Origin: Prevotellaceae bacterium UBA1743
Lineage (GTDB): Bacteria; Bacteroidota; Bacteroidia; Bacteroidales; Bacteroidaceae
Direction: 5' to 3'
NCBI GenBank assembly: GCA_002314945.1
Contig: DCHV01000010.1
Span: forward strand, 1 to 6,930
DNA length: 6,930 nt
A program made the position numbers and the translations under genes. This document shows, piece after piece, positions 1 to 6,678 of the stretch. Under the pieces are notes generated by a model that was not told the DNA's origin, did no database searches, and saw nothing but the letters and a program-made list of their open reading frames with translations. The number at the start of each line of letters is the position of its first letter. Positions within the stretch are counted from its first letter, which is position 1.

Positions 1-112
1 GAGGAGTCGTGATGTATGAATGATTGGGGGGATGTTGGTTCCTATAGCCTATGCAGAAACAATTTTGCGGGCATCAGGACACTGCTGTAAGGCCTAATTG
101 CATCCGATAGTC
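1..112. other. Left-edge non-coding stretch downstream of the DUF1016 gene
   Basis: All three plus-strand frames are stopped within about the first 30 bases, and I recognise no protein fragment on the minus strand. The stretch lies downstream of the leftward gene. I see no strong hairpin followed by a T-run, so the terminator of that gene may lie outside the window or be factor-dependent. The 8-mer TCCTATAG occurs at 40-47 and again at 111-118, where it overlaps the stop codon of the neighbouring gene; this could be chance. Confidence 0.5.
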
Positions 113-1306
113 CTATAGTAATTTTTGTAATTCTTCTTTTGACGGGAGTACACGTTTCATCCAATCCTCCATGTCATCACTTGTCTTGTATGTAGCAACA
201 CCCATAGGGCGAGTGTAGTCTTGAATGACGTATTCTGCAAATTTCTGATTGGTACTTTTACAGAGGACGATGCCTATGGATGGATTCTCATGTGGCTTTT
301 TAACCTCATCATCCAGTATCTTCAAGTATCCACATAGTTGGCCAAGGTAGGCAGTCTTGAAATCGGTGTCCTTCAATTCCACAACTACGAGCGCATTGAG
401 TTCACGATTGAAAAACAACAAATCAGGAAACTCAACCCTTCCATATTTCTCAAGGTGATATTGGTTGCCGACAAAAGTGAAATCCTTGCCAAAGGTCATG
501 ATGAAGTTTTTAACATTGTGGACAATTTCATTTTCCACAAACTTCTCGTCCCTGTCCTTGTCACGAATGAAGAGTTCCTCCACATTGATAAAATCGAGCA
601 TGTAAGAGTCCTTAAACATCTGCATAGTACGATAAGCCTGCAACGCATCGGGTATGGTATTCTGGAAGTTGTTCGGGAGCTTACCTCTGTGGCTATATAG
701 ATCTGCTGCGATAGCTTTCTCTAAGTCTTCAACTCTCAGTTTGCTTTCGGCAGCAAGTTGTATATAGAACTTACGTTGATCGAGCCCTTTAACTTTGCTT
801 ACGATGGCATAATGCAGCGTGAATCCAATGTTTACGAATTCTGAGAACGGGAAATCCGAAGGGATTGAGAATCTTGTAGGCAGAATTATCTCGTCTTGTA
901 TTTCGTTCGTTGGAACGAATGAAACTGCTCCATTCGTGGTTTTGGCAGTCTCAACAGCCGTTTTTTCATCTGATGGTAATAATTCGTTCGTCGGAACGAA
1001 CGAATTTGAATCCAATGAACACCATTCTTCATAGAAGGTTCTCATTTTGCGTAGGTTTGCTTCCGAAAAACCCTTTAAACCTGGCAACTCTTTCTGCAGC
1101 TTTTCACTGATACTCTTCAAAGCTCCCTGTCCCCAGACACCTTTTCTGGTATTCTGAGACACATAACGACCAATTCCGTAATAAAGTGCCAATTGTTCTT
1201 GATTGACAGCCTTGGCTGCGTTAAGTTGACTTTTGAGTATTGCAGTCTTTATAATACCAACAGCATTATCAATAATCTTTGTCACAATGTTTGTATCTTG
1301 TTGCAT
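113..1306 (-). CDS. YhcG/DUF1016-family protein with C-terminal PD-(D/E)XK nuclease domain
   Basis: Seen: from the ATG at 1306 the product is 397 residues. Residues ~30-95 match the DUF1016 N-terminal domain pattern (LALYYGIGRYV, WGQGALKSISEKLQ, GFSEANLRKMRTFYEEW). The domain resumes at ~160-205 (LHYAIVSKVKGLDQRKFYIQLA). Residues ~255-375 form a PD-(D/E)XK fold candidate: FVGNQYHLE, then FPDLLFF (D295), VVVELK (E310, K312) and GQLCGY (Q323, Y327), so the expected catalytic residues are present. Known: YhcG-type proteins are predicted nucleases often found near restriction-modification or defence genes; their biochemical role is not firmly settled. Odd: ~60 residues (about 96-155) are inserted inside the N-terminal region and carry two SFVPTNE repeats. 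Start choice: the frame stays open to a TTG at 1333 giving nine more residues, but the ATG at 1306 is more likely and begins the recognisable protein. The gene is monocistronic in view, divergent from its neighbour, and looks AT-richer, which hints at transfer. No R-M partner is visible. Confidence 0.88.
   Translation of the reverse strand: MQQDTNIVTKIIDNAVGIIKTAILKSQLNAAKAVNQEQLALYYGIGRYVSQNTRKGVWGQGALKSISEKLQKELPGLKGFSEANLRKMRTFYEEWCSLDSNSFVPTNELLPSDEKTAVETAKTTNGAVSFVPTNEIQDEIILPTRFSIPSDFPFSEFVNIGFTLHYAIVSKVKGLDQRKFYIQLAAESKLRVEDLEKAIAADLYSHRGKLPNNFQNTIPDALQAYRTMQMFKDSYMLDFINVEELFIRDKDRDEKFVENEIVHNVKNFIMTFGKDFTFVGNQYHLEKYGRVEFPDLLFFNRELNALVVVELKDTDFKTAYLGQLCGYLKILDDEVKKPHENPSIGIVLCKSTNQKFAEYVIQDYTRPMGVATYKTSDDMEDWMKRVLPSKEELQKLL
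901..924. repeat. Coding palindromic element, copy 1 (encodes SFVPTNE on the minus strand)
   Basis: Inverted repeat with 11-bp arms (901-911 and 914-924), one mismatch, around a central GG. It lies inside the DUF1016 gene and is read in frame as SFVPTNE (bases 922 to 902). Read in the plus direction it would give SFVGTNE, so the palindrome codes almost the same peptide on both strands. Bases 902-923 match 983-1004 at 20 of 22 positions. Confidence 0.85.
981..1006. repeat. Coding palindromic element, copy 2 (encodes SFVPTNE on the minus strand)
   Basis: Perfect 11-bp inverted arms (AATTCGTTCGT at 981-991 and ACGAACGAATT at 996-1006) around the 4-base centre CGGA. It lies exactly 81 bases (27 codons) from copy 1, keeps the reading frame, and also encodes SFVPTNE (bases 1003 to 983). 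The arms could form a strong hairpin in mRNA or single-stranded DNA. It differs from copy 1 at two of 22 core positions (911/992 and 920/1001). Confidence 0.88.
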
Positions 1307-1357
1307 GGCATAGCATCTAAAAATTTTGTGCAAGGACGACTATTTTTTTGAATTTTT

Positions 1358-1389
1358 CTTGGAGGCAATGTGAATAAATCCTAACTTTG
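1358..1389 (+). promoter_or_regulatory. Bacteroidetes-type promoter of the large exported-protein gene
   Basis: TAACTTTG at 1382-1389 is an exact match to the Bacteroidetes -7 consensus TAnnTTTG. CTTG at 1358-1361 is a near match to the -33 element TTTG, with a 20-base spacer, which fits the usual arrangement. Transcription would be expected to start near 1394-1398, leaving a leader of about 90 bases before the GTG at 1485. Position and orientation fit the rightward gene. I found no equally good promoter for the leftward DUF1016 gene in this intergenic region. Confidence 0.72.
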
Positions 1390-1421
1390 CGCTCGAAAGA
1401 AAGACGTACTGTTAGGCACTA

Positions 1422-1436
1422 TTATTTATTAAATAA
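1422..1436. repeat. AT-rich palindrome in the leader of the large gene
   Basis: TTATTTA (1422-1428) and TAAATAA (1430-1436) are perfect inverted arms around a single T. A one-base centre makes a stable RNA hairpin unlikely. As a DNA site it could be an operator lying ~25-40 bases downstream of the predicted transcription start. In AT-rich leader DNA it could also be chance. Confidence 0.35.
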
Positions 1437-1461
1437 CACATTATAAACAAATTAAATCAAG

Positions 1462-1488
1462 ATGAGAGAAGAACGACTTTTTCCGTGA
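1462..1488 (+). other. Eight-codon ATG ORF overlapping the GTG start of the large gene
   Basis: ATG at 1462 opens an ORF encoding MREERLFP and stopping at TGA 1486-1488. The stop overlaps the GTG of the next gene by GTGA (1485-1488), a spacing typical of translational coupling. The sequence before the ATG is A/T-rich and G-poor, which resembles Bacteroidetes initiation regions better than the bases before the GTG. Two readings are possible: a tiny leader ORF coupled to the main gene, or the true start of the main gene split by a one-base difference in the T5 tract at 1478-1482. One extra T would fuse MREERLF to SVKRSFLC in frame. Confidence 0.35.
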
Positions 1489-4400
1489 AACGCTCTTTCT
1501 TGTGCGTTTCTGCAACTGCAGCATTGCTATTTTGCGTGCAGAATGCTTCTGCCTTCAGGGCAATGAGTGCTCCCGATGAGGGGGATGGTGGTGGAACCTA
1601 CACACCGATCACCTACTCGGTGCTTGCCGGTGAGAATAACGGCAGCAGCGAGGGTGAGGACGTGTCCAAGATGTTCGACGGCCAGTATGCCACGAAGTGG
1701 GGCTGTAGTACCAACCCAGATCTGACACAGTATGCCATCTTCAAGACATCGCGCCCCATCGCGCCCACGTACTACTGTTGCGTTACGGGTAATGACTCGG
1801 GGACGTCATTAGGCCGAAACTGGAAGGATTACAGCATCTATGGCATCAATGCCGAAAATCCCGCGCAGGTGACGCGCGACATGGAGGGTTGGGTGCTCCT
1901 CGACAAACGCGAGAATGTGGGTCCCGATGTGCTCCCCAACAAGAATTTCTTCGAGGTATATCTGCCCTTCAATCAGGGTGTGACCACGGAGTTTGAGTAT
2001 TTCAAGATAGAGATTGGCTCCATTCAGGCAGGAACCGGCTACATGCAGATGTCGGAGTTCTTCCTCGGTGACCAAACCACTTTCCAGTACTTCCGCCAGA
2101 GCCGCTACGAGGAATATCTGGGCAAGATAGATGCCACCAAGCCTCTGCAGAAGAGCATCTTGGCCGAGATGAAAGCAACGGCTGAGAAGGTGAAGAACGC
2201 TAACGACCTGACGGAGTTGGACAGCGAGAGCAAGAATTTCCTGTCGCTTCAGGAAGCCCTGGCCAGTTCCGTAGTAGCTTACGAAAACTACATGTCGATT
2301 GTGGCTCAACTGCGCAACCACTACGACAATCACACTTGCATCAGTGGTGAAGGTCGCACGGTGGTGGGCAACTACCTAAACAGCAACGAAGGCCCCAGCA
2401 GCACCTTCCCCAACGGTACATACGCTTATGTACTGGAGAACGGCCTGTTGGACAACGATGGCATCAAGAACGAAGGGATTTTCGCCAACATGCTGATGGA
2501 AAAGTATGCAAGCGACCTGACCGATGGTGCTGTCGATGTCACCTATCAGGCTTTGAACGGTACACTCGGCTTTGGTACCGCCGAGGATTACGGAAGTCTG
2601 GTGGATGGATTGGACGACACGAAGTGGTGCTCCGACAAGGGTGACTATTTCATCGTCTTCAAGGCAAGCGAGGCCATTGTACCTACCTACTACCGTCTGT
2701 TCACCGGTAATGACACAGGCAACTATTCCGACCGTAACTGGAACAGCTGGAAGGTCTATGGTATGAACTGCAGCTCGGATGAAGAAGCTACCCGCAATGC
2801 GGAAGGTTGGGTACTGCTGGACGAGAAGAACAACGTGACGAACGAACAGTTGCCCGATGCCGACCTCACGGCTTGCTACCTGTATATGAGCAACCCCAGC
2901 AACACACCTTACCAGTACTTCAAGATAGAGGTCAGCGATCCTTCTGCTGTCATGCAGATGGGCGAGTTCAGCTTCGGCAATGGAGCCAACTTCATCCTGA
3001 CACGTCAGGAGTATTTTGCCAAGTTCTCCGATATGGACTTCACCCAGACCATCTGCCACAAGGGATACGTGGAGGAGTTCAATGCTACGCTGAACGCCAT
3101 GAAGACCACGGCCAGCATCATCGAACTGGGCAAGATGTATGACAAACTGACGAGCCTGGTGAGCCAGATCAGTGCCTCTGTGGATAACTACAAGGCATAC
3201 GAGGCAAAGGTGGCTGAGTTGCGCGACGCCCTGAGCAGCATGGACGGCTACACACGCAACCTGATGGAGAAATACTGCGACGAGAATATTGCCCCGGGTG
3301 CTGAATACGCACGCGGTACCTATCCGTACATTATCGAGAACCGTCAATTGGACAACGATGAGCTGAACACCGAAATCACCTATCTCGCCAATATCATCAA
3401 GGCAGCCAAGGAGGGCGGATTCGTATTCCTGAGCGGTAGTACCAACACATGGGATGATGGTAAGGTGAACCAACTGATAGACAAGGATATGACTACCAAG
3501 TTCGGTGGTCCTCTGGATTATCCGTATTCCTACATCATCTTCCGTACCCAGGAGGCTACAAGCCCCTTGTTCTACAAGCTGACCACAGGTAACGATACCG
3601 GTAACGGCTACGGAGGCCGTAACTGGAAGAACTGGCAGATTTACGGTGCCAACTTCGACAACGACCAGTTGGCCACCACGGATGCTGAGGGATGGGTGCT
3701 CATCGAGAACCGTGAGAATATCGGTCCTGACCGTCTGCCCGCAGAAAACTTCTACACTGCTCCGTTCGGATTCTCAGAGGGTATCGCACAACCCTATAAA
3801 TACTATATGGTGAAGATTAACGCTGCCTATTCAGGTTCGGACATCCAGATGACGGAATTCGAGTTCGGTACCCAGATAGAATTCGACGAATATCTGAATG
3901 AATATTGCAGTATCGTGGATAAATTCGACGCCGACGTATTGGCCGAGGCAGAATTGCTCGCAAAATATCAGGAGACAGTCGAGGCACTGAGGAACAGCCA
4001 GAACATGGAGGACCTCTACAACAATTTCGCCAACGCCAAGAAATTGCAAGAGCAAATCACGACCAGCGCATCTGCATACGCCCTCTACCAGAAGGCAGCC
4101 GAGGATGCCATCAATTACGTCGAAGGGACAAAGCTCGATGAGAGTGAAGCCCTGGATAACCTGATGTCCTATCTCTACGACGACGTAGAGCCAGATCCTG
4201 CAACCTTCCCCAATGGTTCCTACAACCTGATCATCGACGCACGCGCCCTGAATGCAGAGGCAATGACGGCTGAAACGGCATTCCTCACTTCGCTGCAAGC
4301 TAACGCCATCGCTGCAGGTTATCCTGCTGGTGCCGAGGTGACTATGCTCGTGAAGAATCCTGAGTTCACCGACGGTAGCAACTACTGGGACGGCGACGCC

Positions 4401-6614
4401 TCCGGTATTGCCATCAAACGTTCCACCGCCAACGGACGTGTAGGTATCGAGGCATGGAACAGAACCTTTGATGCCACGCAGACCTTGACAGGATTGAAGA
4501 ACGGTATCTATGTACTGAGTATGACTGCAGGTTCACGCCCCGGCTTCATCAAGGAATTAGACATCCGTAACCTGAACTATTCTGCCAGCATCAGCACCAA
4601 CGAGAACATGGTATTCATACCTGGTGTCTTTGAGTCGTACATCTCCACGGATGAGGCCATCGATGGTGAGAACTGCCATATCAGCGGTGAGACGATCGAC
4701 TTTGCCGTGACGAACGAGGAAGGTGACACGATCGGTTATGCTATGCAGGGACAGGAGAGTGTGGCCAACGCTGCCAACGGCGGACGTGCCATCACCACTA
4801 TCGTGGCCAATGTGACCGACGGTACCCTGAAGGTGGGCATCCAGAATCCCGGCTTGGGCATGGGCTCACAGTGGGTAGGATGGAGCAACATGCGCCTGAT
4901 CTACCTGGGCGAAATGACCGAAGCTGATGCCGCCCTCGACGAGACATTGGCAGGTCAGGCCGCACGTGCCAACGCGATCCTCAACTATGAATTCGCCATC
5001 AGCGAGGATTACAAGGCTTATCCCAACATAAGCCAGGCCCTGAAGGACGAACTGACAGCCGAGATTGCAGAGGTGGAAACCGCTACCACACCCGAGGCCA
5101 AGTATGCCCTGGTGCAGAAGTTCTCCAAGACTTTGGCTGACACTTATACCTGTAAGATGGCTTACATTGACCTGCTTAACCAAACCGAAGCTACGGCTAA
5201 CGCTGCCTTTGACATGTCCGATCAGATCTCTAAGGAGATGCTGGACGAAGTGGTGGCAGCACAGAGCTGGGCATGGACAGGCTATGAGGAAGGTAGCATC
5301 AGTGCAGAGGATGCACAGAAGATGGAGATGCTGAAGTCAACTCAGTTCTACAATACCTATATGAAGGGCGTTCAGACACTGATTACCTCAGCTTCCCAGT
5401 TGAGCAGTAACGCAAGCGATATCGAGGAAGGTCAGCACATCGAATATCTGATCGATGGTGATCCCGCTACCTTCTGGCACACGGATTGGCACGGAAAATG
5501 CCCCGACGCCTACCACTATCTGCAGGTGGCTCTCAACAGTGAGTTCACAGGTGACATCTCCCTGAAGATGACCCGTCGTGACACCAACAACAACAACCAT
5601 CCCACCAAGATGCTCGTATCGGGCAGTCAGGATGGCGTAGAGTTTACCGACATCACCACACTGGATCTGCCCTTCGAGGGTGTTGGTACCAACGTATCCG
5701 CCAGCTTCCGTGCCGAAGGTGTGAACTATCTGCGCTTCACTCCCACCGATTGCTGCACCGGCTTCAATACGTTCTGGCATTGCGCTGAGTTCCAGCTCTA
5801 CGGTAAGAATGAAGGCCTTGTCGCTGACCTCTTCGATGTAGTATTCAACGAGGACGGTACCGCAACGGATATCTCTGCCACGAACAACACAATCTATTCT
5901 TCAGGTACTCCTTCTATCGTATATCTGGATGAGGTAGGCAGGAATGTATTGGATCGCAGCAGAGAAGGGTGGTCGTCAGTTCCCTCTAACGATTTCTATT
6001 TCCCGATGAATGAAATGCTGTGGGGCAAGTTGAGTGACGGCTTCTCCATGGAGTGCTATGTACGTCCCGAATGGACGGGTGACAACAGCTCATGGATCAG
6101 CCTGTTCGGCTTCGAGCAGGGCGGTGGTACCGGTATGATCACCGACGGCGGCAAATGGTGCATGGAAGCACATGTCGGTGGCAGCTACAAGGGTGCCTAT
6201 GGCACGGTTCCTGTAAACAACGAGTGGGTTCACCTGTTGGGTGTATGGGACAAGACCTCAGGTCAGCTCTACCTCTACCAGAACGGCCAACTCGCACAGA
6301 TCACACCCGCAGTAGGCGATTTGAAGAAGCCTAATGTTGACGTGGAGAATTTCCATCTGGGTTGTGACGTGACGACCGACGGTTCAGGCGACAGCGCCTT
6401 CCAGGGTCAGATTGCCATCCTGCGCCTCTATGACAATGCTCTCACGGGCGACGAAGCTGCCAAGCTGTACAGCAAGGCAACAAGTACCGACATCAGCGAT
6501 ATCAAGCAGAGTGCTCCTGTATTCAAGGGTATCTACAACCTGGGAGGCCAACGTCTCTACAAGGTTCAGAAGGGCTTGAACATCGTGGATGGCCAGAAGA
6601 TTCTGATCAAGTAA
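1485..6614 (+). CDS. Large exported protein with three discoidin-like repeat units, F5/8 type C and LamG domains
   Basis: Seen: 1709 residues starting at GTG. Residues 1-23 form a signal peptide (KR, hydrophobic core, NASA cleavage motif); the Cys in LLFC does not sit in a lipobox. Three units follow at about 41-340, 341-640 and 641-930. Each has a discoidin-like β-domain with the markers TGND(S/T)G, RNW, EGWVL(L/I) and QM.EF, then a helical spacer, then a linker such as FPNGTYAYVLEN. Next come a CBM-like β-sandwich (~951-1142; NPEFTDGSNYW, LTGLKNGIYVLSM), a helical stretch (~1145-1290), a canonical F5/8 type C domain (~1297-1442; YLIDGDPATFWHTDW...AEFQLYG), a LamG/ConA-like domain (~1444-1665; GFSMECYVRPEW, EWVHLLGVWD, LYLYQNGQL) and a tail (~1677-1709). 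Known: these β-sandwich folds commonly bind glycans or surfaces. Inferred: a surface or secreted adhesin/glycan-binding protein; I see no catalytic domain. The gene has its own promoter and terminator, so it is probably monocistronic. The export route of the tail is unproven. Confidence 0.93.
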   Translation: MKRSFLCVSATAALLFCVQNASAFRAMSAPDEGDGGGTYTPITYSVLAGENNGSSEGEDVSKMFDGQYATKWGCSTNPDLTQYAIFKTSRPIAPTYYCCVTGNDSGTSLGRNWKDYSIYGINAENPAQVTRDMEGWVLLDKRENVGPDVLPNKNFFEVYLPFNQGVTTEFEYFKIEIGSIQAGTGYMQMSEFFLGDQTTFQYFRQSRYEEYLGKIDATKPLQKSILAEMKATAEKVKNANDLTELDSESKNFLSLQEALASSVVAYENYMSIVAQLRNHYDNHTCISGEGRTVVGNYLNSNEGPSSTFPNGTYAYVLENGLLDNDGIKNEGIFANMLMEKYASDLTDGAVDVTYQALNGTLGFGTAEDYGSLVDGLDDTKWCSDKGDYFIVFKASEAIVPTYYRLFTGNDTGNYSDRNWNSWKVYGMNCSSDEEATRNAEGWVLLDEKNNVTNEQLPDADLTACYLYMSNPSNTPYQYFKIEVSDPSAVMQMGEFSFGNGANFILTRQEYFAKFSDMDFTQTICHKGYVEEFNATLNAMKTTASIIELGKMYDKLTSLVSQISASVDNYKAYEAKVAELRDALSSMDGYTRNLMEKYCDENIAPGAEYARGTYPYIIENRQLDNDELNTEITYLANIIKAAKEGGFVFLSGSTNTWDDGKVNQLIDKDMTTKFGGPLDYPYSYIIFRTQEATSPLFYKLTTGNDTGNGYGGRNWKNWQIYGANFDNDQLATTDAEGWVLIENRENIGPDRLPAENFYTAPFGFSEGIAQPYKYYMVKINAAYSGSDIQMTEFEFGTQIEFDEYLNEYCSIVDKFDADVLAEAELLAKYQETVEALRNSQNMEDLYNNFANAKKLQEQITTSASAYALYQKAAEDAINYVEGTKLDESEALDNLMSYLYDDVEPDPATFPNGSYNLIIDARALNAEAMTAETAFLTSLQANAIAAGYPAGAEVTMLVKNPEFTDGSNYWDGDASGIAIKRSTANGRVGIEAWNRTFDATQTLTGLKNGIYVLSMTAGSRPGFIKELDIRNLNYSASISTNENMVFIPGVFESYISTDEAIDGENCHISGETIDFAVTNEEGDTIGYAMQGQESVANAANGGRAITTIVANVTDGTLKVGIQNPGLGMGSQWVGWSNMRLIYLGEMTEADAALDETLAGQAARANAILNYEFAISEDYKAYPNISQALKDELTAEIAEVETATTPEAKYALVQKFSKTLADTYTCKMAYIDLLNQTEATANAAFDMSDQISKEMLDEVVAAQSWAWTGYEEGSISAEDAQKMEMLKSTQFYNTYMKGVQTLITSASQLSSNASDIEEGQHIEYLIDGDPATFWHTDWHGKCPDAYHYLQVALNSEFTGDISLKMTRRDTNNNNHPTKMLVSGSQDGVEFTDITTLDLPFEGVGTNVSASFRAEGVNYLRFTPTDCCTGFNTFWHCAEFQLYGKNEGLVADLFDVVFNEDGTATDISATNNTIYSSGTPSIVYLDEVGRNVLDRSREGWSSVPSNDFYFPMNEMLWGKLSDGFSMECYVRPEWTGDNSSWISLFGFEQGGGTGMITDGGKWCMEAHVGGSYKGAYGTVPVNNEWVHLLGVWDKTSGQLYLYQNGQLAQITPAVGDLKKPNVDVENFHLGCDVTTDGSGDSAFQGQIAILRLYDNALTGDEAAKLYSKATSTDISDIKQSAPVFKGIYNLGGQRLYKVQKGLNIVDGQKILIK
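1605..4274 (+). repeat. Three tandem ~300-codon internal repeats in the large gene
   Basis: Unit boundaries are roughly 1605-2504, 2505-3404 and 3405-4274. Equivalent motifs recur with near-constant spacing. TGND begins at residues 101, 407 and 701; EGWVL at 134, 440 and 735; the QM.EF motif near 188, 491 and 788; and the linker (FPNGTY / ARGTY / FPNGSY) near 308, 608 and 908. The linker spacing is therefore almost exactly 300 residues. The units are clearly diverged in protein and DNA sequence, so they are old duplications rather than recent copy-number repeats. After the third linker the expected discoidin-like domain is replaced by a different CBM-like domain. Confidence 0.85.
6513..6611 (+). 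other. C-terminal Prevotella-style tail of the large protein
   Basis: Residues ~1677-1709 read APVFKGIYNLGGQRLYKVQKG and then end in QKILIK. This short β-rich tail (IYNL.GQR...KGLNIV.GQKILIK) follows the last folded domain after a Ser/Asp-rich linker. Similar tails end many exported Prevotella and some Bacteroides proteins, and resemble the short C-terminal sorting domains linked to the type IX secretion system. That it acts as a sorting signal here is inference; no secretion genes are in view. Confidence 0.55.
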
Positions 6615-6638
6615 TCCAACACGGATACATTCCAACAG

Positions 6639-6678
6639 CGAATCCCGGAGCTTCCAGCTTCGGGATTCGTCATTTTAT
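6639..6678 (+). terminator. Intrinsic terminator of the large gene
   Basis: The arm CGAATCCCG (6639-6647) pairs with CGGGATTCG (6661-6669). The stem continues through a G-U pair (6648/6660) and AGCT (6649-6652 with 6656-6659) to a three-base loop, TCC (6653-6655). This gives a 14-pair stem, followed by T, CA and a TTTT tract (6673-6676). It starts 24 bases after the stop codon, which fits termination of the rightward transcript. Confidence 0.88.

Noticed and set aside
40..118. Direct repeat TCCTATAG (40-47 and 111-118) as a possible attachment or target-site duplication
   Set aside because: Eight bases 71 apart, with no mobile-element gene, terminal inverted repeats or integrase nearby, is easily chance.
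338..1110. Plus-strand open frames opposite the DUF1016 gene
   Set aside because: They are antisense to a gene with clear family motifs. The FVGTNE peptides in one of them arise because the DNA elements are palindromic.
1307..1333. TTG start at 1333 for the DUF1016 gene, adding nine residues
   Set aside because: The extension (nine residues starting MHKIFRCYA) has no family similarity that I recognise, and an ATG is available at 1306 at the expected protein start.
1485..1553. Lipoprotein signal for the large protein
   Set aside because: The Cys at residue 18 is preceded by LLF, which does not fit a lipobox, while NASA after residue 20 fits signal peptidase I cleavage.
2376..3473. Long minus-strand open frame (365 codons) antisense to the large gene
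   Set aside because: It lies wholly inside the well-supported 1709-residue gene, and its product is a low-quality Val/His/Leu-rich translation of the complementary strand. GC-rich third positions in the real gene explain the absence of stops.
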